A stretch of DNA of 64,000 nucleotides from Alsobacter sp045348435 (GCF_045348435.1 NZ_CP157484.1:2418001-2482000); one strand, 5' to 3'. Positions 52,662 through 62,085 are shown, numbered from the stretch's first letter. Numbers and translations are program-made. Notes: generated from the letters alone by a model not told the origin.

Positions 52662-54341
52662 ATGGCCGATCCGTTGACGCCAGCCGACGCCACGCGGATG
52701 CGGCCCGCCCGCTCGCTCTTCATCGGGGTGGACGTCGGGACGGGCAGCGCCCGGGCGGGCGTGTTCGACGCCGCGGGCGCGCTTCTCGGCGTCGGCCGGG
52801 AGGCGATCCAGATCTGGCGCGATCCGGGCGATTTCGTCGAGCAATCCTCCGACGACATCTGGCGCGCCTGCTGCGTGGCGGTGCACGGCGCGATGGCGGA
52901 GGCCGGGGCGACGGCGACCGAGATCGGCGGGCTGGCCTTCGACGCGACCTGCTCCATAGCTGTCGTGGCCGAGGGCGGCGCGCCCTTGCCGGTCGGCCGG
53001 CATGGCGACCCGCGCCGCAACGTCATCGTGTGGATGGACCACCGCGCTGTAGCCGAGACGGCGGCCATCAACGCCGGCGGCCACGCGGTGCTGGACTATG
53101 TCGGCGGCGCCATCTCGCCCGAGATGCAGACGCCGAAGCTGCTCTGGCTGAAGCGCCACTTGCCCGAGACGTTCGCGCGCGCCGGCCACTTCTTCGACCT
53201 GTCGGACTTCCTCACCTGGAAGGCGACCGGCGACGCCGCGCGATCGTCCTGCACGGTGACCTGCAAATGGACCTACCTCGCCCATGCCGACCGGTGGGAC
53301 CCGGCCTTTTTCCGGGCGGTCGGGCTGGAGGAGATCGCCGACGAAGGGTTCCGGCGGATCGGCGAGCGGATCGCGCCGCCCGGCGCGCCGCTGGGAGCGG
53401 GACTGACCGCCGAGGCGGCCGAGATGCTGGGGCTTCTGCCTGGAACGGCCGTCGCCGCCTCGCTGATCGACGCCCATGCGGGGGCGCTCGGCACCGTCGG
53501 CAGCCTTGACCCGGATGGGAACGCGCCCTCGGCGGTGCGCCGGCTCGCCTACATCATCGGCACTTCGGCCTGCATCATGTCCTCCACGGTGGAGGCGCAG
53601 TTCGTGCCCGGCATCTGGGGGCCATACCGTTCGGCGCTGCTGCCGGAGTTCTGGCTCAACGAGGGCGGGCAGTCGGCGGCGGGCGCCGCCATCGACCATC
53701 TGGTGCGCCAGCACCCGGCCTTTCCGGCGCTCGCGGAGGCCGCGAAGGCCGCCGGCGCCGACGTGCTGGCCCTGCTGGAAGCCGAGATCCTGTCGCGCTT
53801 CGCATCGCCGGCCGAGGCTTGCGCGCTGGCGCGGGACGTCCACGTCCTGCCCGACTTCCTGGGCAACCGCTCGCCTTACGCCGACCCGGACGTGCGCGGA
53901 GCCGTGCTCGGGCTCGATCTCAACGCCGACCGCGACAGCCTCGCGCGCCTCTATCTGGCGGCCCTATGCGGTCTCGGCTACGCCGCAGCCGAGGTCGTGG
54001 AGGCGCTTTCGGCCCGGGGAGGCCAGGCCGACACGATCGTGGCCAGCGGCGGCGGCGCCCGCTCGGCCCTCGTGCGGCAGATCATCGCCGACGCCACCGG
54101 ACTGCCGGTCGCGGTGCCGACGACGGCGGAGCCGGTGCTGCTCGGCTCGGCCATGCTGGCCGCCGTCGCGGCCGGCCGCTACCCCAGCCTGGCCAGCGCC
54201 ATGCCGGCCATGTCCCGCATCGCCAGCACGGTGTCGCCCAGCGCCGGCCCGATCCGGGAGCTCCACGCCGCCAAGCGCCGCATCTTCGACCGGCTGCGCC
54301 TGCTCGACCGCGACGCGCGAACCGCCATGGCGGCGGTTTGA
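52662..54341 (+). CDS. FGGY-family pentulose kinase
   Basis: Sugar kinase, 559 aa, of the FGGY family; length and motifs (FIGVDVGTGSARAGVFDAAG, WMDHRAVAETAAIN) fit the FGGY-family pentulose/D-ribulokinase subgroup. The N-terminal domain binds the sugar and the C-terminal domain ATP (VVEALSARGGQADTIVASGGG). The start at 52662 follows GGGAGGA. As last gene of the polyol cluster it would phosphorylate the ketose produced by the dehydrogenases. It converges on guaA across 111 bp with no recognisable signal beyond GC-rich repeats. Confidence 0.9.
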   Translation: MADPLTPADATRMRPARSLFIGVDVGTGSARAGVFDAAGALLGVGREAIQIWRDPGDFVEQSSDDIWRACCVAVHGAMAEAGATATEIGGLAFDATCSIAVVAEGGAPLPVGRHGDPRRNVIVWMDHRAVAETAAINAGGHAVLDYVGGAISPEMQTPKLLWLKRHLPETFARAGHFFDLSDFLTWKATGDAARSSCTVTCKWTYLAHADRWDPAFFRAVGLEEIADEGFRRIGERIAPPGAPLGAGLTAEAAEMLGLLPGTAVAASLIDAHAGALGTVGSLDPDGNAPSAVRRLAYIIGTSACIMSSTVEAQFVPGIWGPYRSALLPEFWLNEGGQSAAGAAIDHLVRQHPAFPALAEAAKAAGADVLALLEAEILSRFASPAEACALARDVHVLPDFLGNRSPYADPDVRGAVLGLDLNADRDSLARLYLAALCGLGYAAAEVVEALSARGGQADTIVASGGGARSALVRQIIADATGLPVAVPTTAEPVLLGSAMLAAVAAGRYPSLASAMPAMSRIASTVSPSAGPIRELHAAKRRIFDRLRLLDRDARTAMAAV

Positions 54342-54452
54342 CGCCTGCGCTCACCGCCGGGATGGCGAATCGGCCCACGGAGACCGATGTCCAACGCCCG
54401 CGCCGTAACGCTCAGGCTGGAACCCGGGCGCGCAAGGCCGAGCCCGAGCGGA

Positions 54453-56042
54453 TCACTCCCACTCGATCGTGCCGGGCGGCTTTGAGGTCACGTCGTAGAC
54501 GACGCGGTTGATGCCGCGGACTTCGTTGATGATGCGGGTCGCGGCGCGGCCCAGGAAGGTCATGTCGAAGGGGTAGAAGTCCGCCGTCATGCCGTCGACG
54601 GAGGTCACGGCGCGCAGCGCGCAGACGCTGTCATAGGTGCGCCCGTCGCCCATCACGCCCACCGTGCGCACCGGCAACAGGACCGCGAAGGCCTGCCAGA
54701 TGTCGTCATAGAGGCCGGCCCGGCGGATCTCCTCCAGGTAGATCTCGTCAGCGAGCCGCAGGATGTCGCACTTGTCCTTCGTGACCTCGCCCGGGATGCG
54801 GATGGCGAGGCCCGGCCCCGGGAACGGATGCCGGCCGACGAAGCCCTCCGGCAGGCCGAGTTCGCGGCCGAGCGCCCGGACCTCGTCCTTGAAGAGCTCG
54901 CGCAGCGGCTCCACCAGCTTCATGTTCATGCGCTCGGGCAGGCCGCCCACATTGTGGTGCGACTTGATGGTGACGGACGGGCCGCCCGTGAAGGAGACGC
55001 TCTCGATGACGTCGGGATAGAGCGTGCCCTGGGCCAGGAAGTCCGCCCCGCCGATCGTCTTGGCCTCGGCCTCGAACGTCTCGATGAAGAGGCGCCCGAT
55101 GGTCTTGCGCTTGGCCTCCGGGTCGGTGACCCCGGCGAGCGCGCCCAGAAACGCCTCCTCGGCGTCCACATGCACCAGCGGGATGTTGTAGCTGTCGCGG
55201 AACAGGGCGACGACCTTCTCGGCCTCGGCGAGGCGCAGCAGGCCGTGGTCGACGAACACGCAGGTCAGCTGGTCGCCGATCGCCTCGTGGATCAGCACCG
55301 CGGCGACGGCGGAATCGACGCCGCCCGACAGGCCGCAGATCACCCGGCCCTTCCCGACCTGGGCGCGGATGCGGGCGATGGCCTCCTCGCGGAACGCCTT
55401 CATGGACCAGTCGCCGTCACAGCCGGCGATCCGCCGCACGAAATTGCGGATCAGCGCCGCCCCGTGCGGGGTGTGGATCACTTCCGGGTGGAACATCAGG
55501 CCGTAATAGCCCCGCGCGGCGTCGCCGATCACCGCATAGGGCGCGTTCGGCGAAACGCCGAAGCGGGTGAAGCCCGGCGGCAGGCGCGTGATGCGGTCGC
55601 CATGGCTCATCCAGACCGGGTAGCGCTCGCCCTTGCGCCAGACGTCCTGGAACAGCGGCGCCTCGTCCAGCACCTCCACTTCGGCGCGGCCAAACTCGCG
55701 GTGATGGCCGCCCTCGACCTCGCCGCCGAGCTGCGCCGCCATGGCCATCTGGCCATAGCAGATCCCCAGCACCGGCACGCCGCTGTCGAAGATCGCCTGC
55801 GGCGCGCGCGGGCTGCCTTCCTCATGCACCGATTCAGGCCCGCCCGACAGGATCACGGCCCTCGGCTTCATGCGCCGGAAGGCCTCCTCGGCCGACTGGA
55901 AGGGCACGATCTCCGAATAGACCCCCTCCTCCCGGACCCGGCGCGCGATGAGCTGGGTCACCTGGCTGCCGAAGTCCACGATGAGAATCTTGTCGTGCTG
56001 ATTCTCGGTGGCGAGGGGTCCGGATGCTGGGGCTTGGGTCAT
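54453..56042 (-). CDS. guaA: GMP synthase (glutamine-hydrolysing)
   Basis: Two-domain enzyme, 529 aa, making GMP from XMP. The N-terminal class I glutamine amidotransferase domain (about 17-210) has the nucleophile Cys in GICYGQMAMA. The ATP-pyrophosphatase domain begins with the P-loop LSGGVDSAVAAVL and is followed by the dimerisation domain ending in GTIEWE. It is last in the guaB / MAPEG / rsmB-like / guaA line, so both GMP-branch enzymes are near each other. Gap to the methyltransferase gene 38 bp. Confidence 0.98.
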   Translation of the reverse strand: MTQAPASGPLATENQHDKILIVDFGSQVTQLIARRVREEGVYSEIVPFQSAEEAFRRMKPRAVILSGGPESVHEEGSPRAPQAIFDSGVPVLGICYGQMAMAAQLGGEVEGGHHREFGRAEVEVLDEAPLFQDVWRKGERYPVWMSHGDRITRLPPGFTRFGVSPNAPYAVIGDAARGYYGLMFHPEVIHTPHGAALIRNFVRRIAGCDGDWSMKAFREEAIARIRAQVGKGRVICGLSGGVDSAVAAVLIHEAIGDQLTCVFVDHGLLRLAEAEKVVALFRDSYNIPLVHVDAEEAFLGALAGVTDPEAKRKTIGRLFIETFEAEAKTIGGADFLAQGTLYPDVIESVSFTGGPSVTIKSHHNVGGLPERMNMKLVEPLRELFKDEVRALGRELGLPEGFVGRHPFPGPGLAIRIPGEVTKDKCDILRLADEIYLEEIRRAGLYDDIWQAFAVLLPVRTVGVMGDGRTYDSVCALRAVTSVDGMTADFYPFDMTFLGRAATRIINEVRGINRVVYDVTSKPPGTIEWE

Positions 56043-56080
56043 GGCGCTCGGGTCGGTTCGGGGCTTTCGGATGAGGGCGG

Positions 56081-57382
56081 TCAGTCGCGGCGTCGCAGCA
56101 GGGAGACGTAGAATCCGTCCGTGCCGGTGCGCAGCGGGCTCATCTGCACGCCGTGGCCGCCGGCGCTGACGAAGTCGGCCAGAGGCGTGAGGCCGGCGTC
56201 GGCCGCCGCGCCCGCGGGATCGAGGGCCTCGAAACGTCCGCTGCGGGCCAGGAAGGTCTCCACCGCGCCGTCATTCTCGGCCGGCAGCACCGAACAGGTC
56301 ACATAGGCGATGCGCCCGCCTGGCTTCACCATCGTGGCGGCGCGGTCGAGCACGGCGGCCTGTTCGGCGATGCGCGTCTCCAGGCTGGTGGGGCGCACGC
56401 GCCACTTGGCGTCCGGGTTGCGGCGCCAGGTGCCCACGCCCGTGCAGGGCGCGTCGACCATCACGAGGTCGGCGTGGCCGCGCACGTCGGAGAGCGGCTC
56501 CAGGTCGTCGCGACCCTTCTGGGCCTTGACCTGGACGTTGCGCGCGCCCGCCCGGGTGAGCCGGTCGAAAATGGGCGCGAGGCGCCGCTTGTCGCTGTCG
56601 GTCGCGAAGATCTGCCCGCGATTGTCCATCTGCGCCGCCAGCGCCAGCGTCTTGCCGCCTCCGCCGGCGCACAGGTCGACGACCTGCATGCCGGGGTCGG
56701 CGGCCGCCATCAGGGCGGCGAGCTGCGAGCCTTCGTCCTGGATCTCGATCCAGCCCTTCTGGAAGGCGGGCTCGGCCTGCACGGCGGGGGCGCGCGCGTC
56801 CTCCCCCAGCGTGATGCGCAGCCCGATCGGCGACAGCGGCGTCGGCTCGGCCCCGAAATGGGCCAGCTCGGCCAACGCCTTCTCGCGGTCGACCTTGAGC
56901 GTGTTGACCCGCATGTCGACGGGCGCGCGGGCGGCCAGGGCCGCCATCTCGGCGGCGCGGTTCTCCCCGAAGGCGTCGGCCAGCGGCCGGTCCAGCCATT
57001 CCGGATAGTCGCCCGCCACCCAGGCGGGCGCGCCCTCCAGCGTCCGCGTCTCGAGCGCGGCGCGCTCATGGTCGGTTAGCGGCTCGGGGGCGAAGCGGTC
57101 GCCCGAGCACAGCGCCGCGATCCGCTCGGCGTCCCAGCCGCGCGACAGCTTCAGCGCGCCCAGCAGCACGGCGCGCGGCGTCTCCGCTTCCATGAGCCAG
57201 GCGGACGAGGCCTTCCGGCGCAGGGCGTCATAGACGAGGCTGCCGATGGCGGAGCGGTCGCCCGAGCCGGCGAAGCGGTGCGAGAGGCCCCAGTCCTTCA
57301 GGGCGTCGCCGGCCGGCCGTCGGCGGGCGTCGATATCGGCCAGGACTTCGATGGCGGCGGAGAGGCGTGCGGCGGGGGTCAT
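56081..57382 (-). CDS. RsmB/NOP2-family RNA cytosine-C5 methyltransferase
   Basis: SAM-dependent methyltransferase, 433 aa, of the RsmB/NSUN type that methylates C5 of cytosine in rRNA. SAM motif VVDLCAGGGGKTLALAAQ (about 235-252), catalytic motif IV DAPCTGVGTWRRNPDAKW and motif VI VTCSVLPAENDGAV with the nucleophile Cys. A helical N-terminal part of about 140 residues precedes an RNA-binding domain; it is shorter and more divergent than the NusB-like domain of E. coli RsmB. It lies between MAPEG and guaA genes, as often in Hyphomicrobiales. Confidence 0.92.
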   Translation of the reverse strand: MTPAARLSAAIEVLADIDARRRPAGDALKDWGLSHRFAGSGDRSAIGSLVYDALRRKASSAWLMEAETPRAVLLGALKLSRGWDAERIAALCSGDRFAPEPLTDHERAALETRTLEGAPAWVAGDYPEWLDRPLADAFGENRAAEMAALAARAPVDMRVNTLKVDREKALAELAHFGAEPTPLSPIGLRITLGEDARAPAVQAEPAFQKGWIEIQDEGSQLAALMAAADPGMQVVDLCAGGGGKTLALAAQMDNRGQIFATDSDKRRLAPIFDRLTRAGARNVQVKAQKGRDDLEPLSDVRGHADLVMVDAPCTGVGTWRRNPDAKWRVRPTSLETRIAEQAAVLDRAATMVKPGGRIAYVTCSVLPAENDGAVETFLARSGRFEALDPAGAAADAGLTPLADFVSAGGHGVQMSPLRTGTDGFYVSLLRRRD

Positions 57383-57395
57383 GGAACGAACCGGG

Positions 57396-57806
57396 TCATG
57401 GAAACAGCAGCCTCAGGACGATTAACGCCCACATGATGATCAGCACGGCGACGCCGGCCAGGAAGATGCGAAAGCGGGTCGGCACGTCGTTGCCGCCCGT
57501 GTGCACGACGGCGTGGAGCACGCGCGTCACCACGAACAGCCACGCCAGCGTCACCATCAGGATATCGGTCGCCCGGATGAAGATGGCGACGCCCGCCAGC
57601 GCATAGAAGAGCACCGGCGTCTCGAACTGGTTGGCGTAGTTGTTGCTGAACTTGCGCACGTCCTCCGGCCAGGCCTCGGACGAAACCGCGATCTGCGACA
57701 TCCGCACGCGCTTGCTCTTGAGGGCCTTGAACCGGGCGCCGCCGGTGGCGAACAGCATCACGAAGGTGAGGAGGATCTGGGCGAGGACCGGATAGACCAG
57801 CGCCAT
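57396..57806 (-). CDS. MAPEG-family membrane protein
   Basis: Four-helix inner-membrane protein, 136 aa, of the MAPEG family (membrane-associated proteins in eicosanoid and glutathione metabolism). NNYANQFETPVLFYAL is the family signature around residue 55-70. RVLHAVVHTGGNDVPTRFRIF follows in the third loop. Bacterial function is unknown; some bind glutathione. It starts 4 bp from the guaB stop and ends 13 bp before the methyltransferase gene, so it is within one operon. Confidence 0.9.
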   Translation of the reverse strand: MALVYPVLAQILLTFVMLFATGGARFKALKSKRVRMSQIAVSSEAWPEDVRKFSNNYANQFETPVLFYALAGVAIFIRATDILMVTLAWLFVVTRVLHAVVHTGGNDVPTRFRIFLAGVAVLIIMWALIVLRLLFP

Positions 57807-57810
57807 GAGC

Positions 57811-59289
57811 TCAGGCCCTGCCCGGGTAGTTCGGGCTCTCGCGGGTGATCGTCACGTCGTGGACGTGGCTCTCGCGCAGCCCCGCCGAGGTGATGCGCAC
57901 GAACTGGGCCCGCTCGCGCAACTGGGCGAGGGTCGCCGCTCCCACATAGCCCATGGCGGCGCGCAGACCGCCGGCGAGCTGGTGCAGCACGCCGCCGACA
58001 GGCCCCTTATAGGCCACCTGGCCCTCGATGCCCTCGGGCACGAGCTTCAGGGCGTCCTTGATGTCCTGCTGGAAGTAGCGGTCGGCGGAGCCGCGCGCCA
58101 TGGCGCCCACCGAACCCATGCCCCGGTAGGCTTTGTAGGACCGGCCCTGGTAGAGGAACACCTCACCGGGGCTTTCATCCGTGCCGGCCAGCAGCGAGCC
58201 CACCATGGCGCATTCGGCCCCGGCGGCGAGCGCCTTGGCGAGGTCGCCGGAGAACTTGATGCCGCCGTCGGCGATGATCGGGATGTCCGCCTTCAGGCCG
58301 ACCTCGCAGGCGTCCATGATGGCGGTGAGCTGCGGCACGCCGACGCCGGCCACGATGCGGGTGGTGCAGATGGAGCCCGGCCCGATGCCGATCTTCACGG
58401 CGTCCGCGCCGGCGTCGATCAGGGCGCGCGTCCCGTCGGCGGTGGCGACGTTTCCGGCCATCACCTGCACGGAGTTCGACAGCTTCTTGATCCGGGTCAC
58501 CGACTCCAGCACGCGCTGGGAATGGCCGTGCGCCGTATCGACCACGATGACGTCGCAGCCTGCGTCGATGAGCATCTCGGCGCGCAGGAAGCCCGTTTCG
58601 CCGACCGTGGTGGCCGCCGCCACCCGCAGGCGCCCCGCCTCGTCCTTGGACGCATTGGGGTGGGTGACCTGCTTCTCCATGTCCTTGACGGTGATCAGAC
58701 CGATGCAGCGATAGTGGTCGTCCACCACCAGCAGCTTCTCGATGCGGAACTGATGCAGCAGCCGCTTGGCCTCGTCCTGGCCCACGCCCTCGCGCACGGT
58801 GATGAGCCGGTCCTTGGTCATCAGCTCGGAAACGGGCTGCTCGGGGCTGGTGGCGAAGCGCACGTCGCGGTTGGTCAGGATGCCGACCAGCATGCCGGGC
58901 TTGCCGGCCGGGCCGCGCTCCACGACCGGGATGCCGGAGATGGTGTGGCGGCGCATCAGGTCGAGCGCGTCGGAGAGCGTCTCGTCCGGATGGATGGTGA
59001 CGGGGTTCACCACCATGCCGCTCTCGAACTTCTTGACCTTGCGCACCTCGGCGGCCTGCGCGTCGGGATCGAAATTGCGGTGCAGGACGCCCAGCCCGCC
59101 CGCCTGCGCCATGGCGATGGCCATGGGGGCCTCGCTCACAGTGTCCATGGCGGAGGAGATGATGGGCAGCGAAAGGCGGATCGTGCGGGTCAGGCGGGTG
59201 GAGACGTCCACCTCGCCGGGCATGACTTCGGAGTGCCCGGGCTGCAGGAGCACGTCATCGAATGTGAGCGCTTCGCGGATGATCGCCAT
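57811..59289 (-). CDS. guaB: Inosine-5'-monophosphate dehydrogenase
   Basis: IMP to XMP oxidation, the first step of GMP synthesis, 492 aa. The barrel has LTFDDVLLQPGHSEVMP, and two CBS domains are inserted at about 90-205 (TIHPDETLSDALDLMRR, RLITVREGVGQDEAKRL). The active-site loop GPGSICTTRIV contains the catalytic Cys, and the flap YRGMGSVGAM follows. The ATG at 59289 is used because AGAGGAG precedes it at good spacing; a TTG two codons upstream is less likely. It starts a cluster with MAPEG, the RsmB-like gene and guaA. Confidence 0.98.
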   Translation of the reverse strand: MAIIREALTFDDVLLQPGHSEVMPGEVDVSTRLTRTIRLSLPIISSAMDTVSEAPMAIAMAQAGGLGVLHRNFDPDAQAAEVRKVKKFESGMVVNPVTIHPDETLSDALDLMRRHTISGIPVVERGPAGKPGMLVGILTNRDVRFATSPEQPVSELMTKDRLITVREGVGQDEAKRLLHQFRIEKLLVVDDHYRCIGLITVKDMEKQVTHPNASKDEAGRLRVAAATTVGETGFLRAEMLIDAGCDVIVVDTAHGHSQRVLESVTRIKKLSNSVQVMAGNVATADGTRALIDAGADAVKIGIGPGSICTTRIVAGVGVPQLTAIMDACEVGLKADIPIIADGGIKFSGDLAKALAAGAECAMVGSLLAGTDESPGEVFLYQGRSYKAYRGMGSVGAMARGSADRYFQQDIKDALKLVPEGIEGQVAYKGPVGGVLHQLAGGLRAAMGYVGAATLAQLRERAQFVRITSAGLRESHVHDVTITRESPNYPGRA

Positions 59290-59365
59290 GGCCAACTCCT
59301 CTGCCCCATCGGATATACGAAAATAGCGCTGCGGGAAGGGGCCCGGCGCTTCTGAACGAGTTGGC

Positions 59366-59382
59366 GCGTGCAGTTAGCACGC
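59366..59382. promoter_or_regulatory. Palindrome in guaB leader
   Basis: GCGTGC-AGTTA-GCACGC is a perfect 6-bp inverted repeat with a 5-base centre about 77 bp upstream of the guaB start, in the 166-bp gap before rlmE. It may be an operator or the end of the rlmE transcript. Confidence 0.35.
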
Positions 59383-59455
59383 CCCGGCGAGAGTCGAAAG
59401 GATTTTGCAGCGCAGCAGAGGCATGACAGGCCTGCGGAGGACCGCGCGCCCTCCG

Positions 59456-60256
59456 CTAGGCCTTGGCCTCCGGCGGCCTCGGCGCCCCGGGGTTCCACCC
59501 GGTGTCCTCCGGCGTCTCGTCGAAGCCGCGGACGCGCTCGTCGCGATCCAGTCCCGCGGCCCGGCCGCGAAAGCCGGTGGCCAGCACATAGAGCTCGGCC
59601 GAGCCGGCGCGGCTCGCCGCGGGCTTCACGTGCCGCACAGTGGTGAAGTCGCGCTTCAGGTTCGCCAGGAGCGTGCTCTCGGTCCCGCCCTGCAGGACCT
59701 TCGCCACGAAGGCGCCGCCGGGGGCCAGGATCTCGCGGGCGAACTCGATGGCGAGCTCGGCCAGCGCCACGATCTTCAGATGGTCGGTCTTCTTGTGGCC
59801 GGTGGCGTTGGCGGCCATGTCGGACATGACCACGTCGGCCGGGCCGCCCAGCATCGCCTTCAGGCGCTCGGGTGCGTCCGCGTCGAGGAAGTCCATCACG
59901 GTGAACTCGACGCCCGGGATGGGATCGATGTCGAGGAGGTCGATGCCGATCACCCTCCCCTTGCCCCCCACGGAGCCCACCTTGCGGGCCGCGATCTGCG
60001 ACCAGCCGCCGGGCGCGGCGCCGAGGTCGACGACCTTCTGGCCCGGCTTCAGCAGGTGGAACTTCTCGTCCATCTCGATGAGCTTGTAGGCGGCGCGGGA
60101 GCGGTAGCCCTCGCGCTTGGCCTGCGCCACATAGGGATCGTTTAGCTGCCGCTCCAGCCACCGCGTCTGCGAAACGGTGCGCTTCTTGGCGGTTTTGACC
60201 CTCTGCTTCAGCGACCGGCCGCCCTCGCGGCCCGATCCGGAACCCGGGGCGCTCAC
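59456..60256 (-). CDS. rlmE: 23S rRNA 2'-O-ribose U2552 methyltransferase RlmE (FtsJ/RrmJ)
   Basis: RlmE methyltransferase, 266 aa, acting on the A-loop of 23S rRNA during late 50S maturation. SAM motif VVDLGAAPGGWSQIAA, the catalytic K-D-K-E set in YRSRAAYKLIEMDEKF, SDMAANATGHKKTDH and FVAKVLQGG. The GTG at 60256 is chosen: it overlaps the stop of the upstream phosphatase gene (GTGA) and has GGAGG 8 bp before it. A GTG at 60283 is a longer option. The C-terminal 45 residues (RGFDETPEDTGWNPGAP) extend beyond the E. coli protein. Confidence 0.95.
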   Translation of the reverse strand: MSAPGSGSGREGGRSLKQRVKTAKKRTVSQTRWLERQLNDPYVAQAKREGYRSRAAYKLIEMDEKFHLLKPGQKVVDLGAAPGGWSQIAARKVGSVGGKGRVIGIDLLDIDPIPGVEFTVMDFLDADAPERLKAMLGGPADVVMSDMAANATGHKKTDHLKIVALAELAIEFAREILAPGGAFVAKVLQGGTESTLLANLKRDFTTVRHVKPAASRAGSAELYVLATGFRGRAAGLDRDERVRGFDETPEDTGWNPGAPRPPEAKA

Positions 60257-61464
60257 GAGTTCGGCCTCCGGCCAGGTCCCCACACGCCGTCCTCATCCAT
60301 CAACTGCATCAAAATTCCTTCGCGCAAGCCGCGATCGGCGATGCGCAGCCGCCGGGACGGAAAAGTCCGGCGGATCGCTTCGAGAATGGCGCAGCCGGCG
60401 AGAACGAGGTCGGCGCGCTCGTTGCCGATGCACGGGTTGGCAGCCCTATCCTCGAACGACATGCCGAGCAACTGCTCGATGACGGCCGAGACGTCGTCGT
60501 CCTGCATCCAGACGCCGTCCACCTGCCGCCGGTCATAGCGCTTCAGGCCGAGATGCACGCCCGCGATGGTGGTGACCGTGCCCGAGGTCCCCAGAAGATG
60601 GAACCGGTCGCAGCGGCGCGCGGTCGCAAGCTCCGCCGCGAACCCCGCCATGAGGCCCTTCACTTCGGCGACCATCGCCTCGAAGCCCGGCCGGTCCACG
60701 ACGATGCCGCCATGCCGCTCGGCCAAGGTGACCACTCCGACCGGCAGGGACGTCCAGGCCTTGACCCGCTGGCGCAGGCTTCGCCTGTCCCGGGCCGAAC
60801 CGCTCAGCCAGGCGAGTTCGGAGGAGCCGCCGCCGATGTCGAACAGCATGGCGCCCTCGGCGTGCGGATCCGCCAGCGCGGCGCATCCGGCGACGGCGAG
60901 ATGCGCCTCCGTCTCGCGGTCGACGACCTCCAGGTCGAGGAAGGTCTCCTCGCGCACACGGGCGATGAATTCGGCGCCGTTCTCGGCCGCCCGGCACGCC
61001 TCCGTGGCGATCAGGCGGGCGCGCGTGACGCCGCGCGCCTCCATCTTGGTCCGGCACACATGGAGCGCGTCGATGGTCCGGTCGATCGCGGTCTCGCGCA
61101 GGCGGCTGGAGCCGCCGAGCCCCTCGCCGAGCCGGACGATGCGCGAGAAGGCGTCCACGACCCGGAACCCGTCGCCGGAGGGCCGCGCCACCAGGAGGCG
61201 GCAATTGTTGGTGCCGAGGTCCAGCGCCGCATAGGTCCGGTGGTCACGGGCGCGGCCGTGGCCCGCATAACCCGGGGCGGATCGGCCCGGCCCGGAATAC
61301 GGGTTCGCGATCGGCGCGCCGCCGATGAGGACGGACGGTCCGACGGTCGATCGGCCCACGGCGACAGGGGGCTGCCGCAAGCTGGCGCTCGCCGCTGCGG
61401 AACCCGGATCTGTCTCTGCGAACGCTGCGGCTCCTCCATCTTCGACCGGCGACACCGTCGGCAC
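60253..61464 (-). CDS. Ppx/GppA exopolyphosphatase-family protein with N-terminal extension
   Basis: Sugar-kinase/HSP70-like fold phosphatase, 403 aa, hydrolysing polyphosphate and/or pppGpp. AALDLGTNNCRLLVA (about 79-93) is the phosphate-1 loop, ATEACRAAENG and the phosphate-2 loop FDIGGGSSELAW. A Ser/Gly/Pro-rich N-terminal extension of about 75 residues precedes the domain. The start is a GTG at 61464; a GTG at 61455 has better ribosome-site spacing. Translationally coupled to rlmE. No C-terminal HD-type domain is present, as in the short GppA-like group. Confidence 0.93.
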   Translation of the reverse strand: MPTVSPVEDGGAAAFAETDPGSAAASASLRQPPVAVGRSTVGPSVLIGGAPIANPYSGPGRSAPGYAGHGRARDHRTYAALDLGTNNCRLLVARPSGDGFRVVDAFSRIVRLGEGLGGSSRLRETAIDRTIDALHVCRTKMEARGVTRARLIATEACRAAENGAEFIARVREETFLDLEVVDRETEAHLAVAGCAALADPHAEGAMLFDIGGGSSELAWLSGSARDRRSLRQRVKAWTSLPVGVVTLAERHGGIVVDRPGFEAMVAEVKGLMAGFAAELATARRCDRFHLLGTSGTVTTIAGVHLGLKRYDRRQVDGVWMQDDDVSAVIEQLLGMSFEDRAANPCIGNERADLVLAGCAILEAIRRTFPSRRLRIADRGLREGILMQLMDEDGVWGPGRRPNS

Positions 61465-61589
61465 CTCTCAATCCACTTGGAATCGAGCTTAGCAACGGCA
61501 CAGGCTTCATCACAAGGAGCACGGAGACGCAGAGAGCGACCGCAGTCGTTTTCTGGCGTCAAATCGACCTCATCACGACGAGCGATGGG

Positions 61590-62039
61590 TCAGCGCCGGC
61601 GCGTGAGCTCTTTCATCAGCGGCTCTTCGCTGCGCGACAGGTTGATCCGACCGGATTTGATGATCGACTCCACCCGGCTCCAGATGGCGCTGTGGGTCAG
61701 CGGCTTGGAGACGATGTCGCGGATGCCGACGTCGAGCGCGTTGTCGATGAGTTCGGGCGACGGCTGCGCCGTCATCAGCAGCACGGGCGACTGGAAGTTC
61801 GGCACCCGCCGCAAGGCGCGGGCGACGTCGATGCCCCCCACATGCGGGAGCTCGTCCGAGACGATCAGCAGATCGGGATTGGACCGCAGCGTCGTCTTGA
61901 TCGCGTTGGATCCGTCGGACGCATCCAAGAACCGCTTCACGCCGGAGATGCGCAACGTGTCCCGAACGATGCGCCGCGTGAACTCGCTGGAATCAGCGAC
62001 AAGCACCAGAATGTCCGGGAAACGGGGATTGCCAATCAT
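61590..62039 (-). CDS. Receiver-domain protein with atypical phosphorylation site
   Basis: A 149-aa stand-alone receiver domain. VLVADSSEFTRRIV forms the first strand and acidic corner, where the usual second Asp is Ser. At the fourth-strand loop the sequence is PDLLIVSDELPHVGG: aligned on the Pro, the phosphoacceptor Asp position is Ser, with Asp one residue later. The signalling Thr (LLMTAQ) and Lys (IVSKPLTHS) are kept. A basic tail of about 20 residues (SRSEEPLMKELTRRR) ends it. The ATG at 62039 follows AAGGA. It is likely a signalling protein acting without, or with altered, phosphorylation. Confidence 0.82.
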   Translation of the reverse strand: MIGNPRFPDILVLVADSSEFTRRIVRDTLRISGVKRFLDASDGSNAIKTTLRSNPDLLIVSDELPHVGGIDVARALRRVPNFQSPVLLMTAQPSPELIDNALDVGIRDIVSKPLTHSAIWSRVESIIKSGRINLSRSEEPLMKELTRRR

Positions 62040-62085
62040 TGTTCTCGTTCCTTCAACAGGCGAACAACATGGCAGGGAAGTATTG

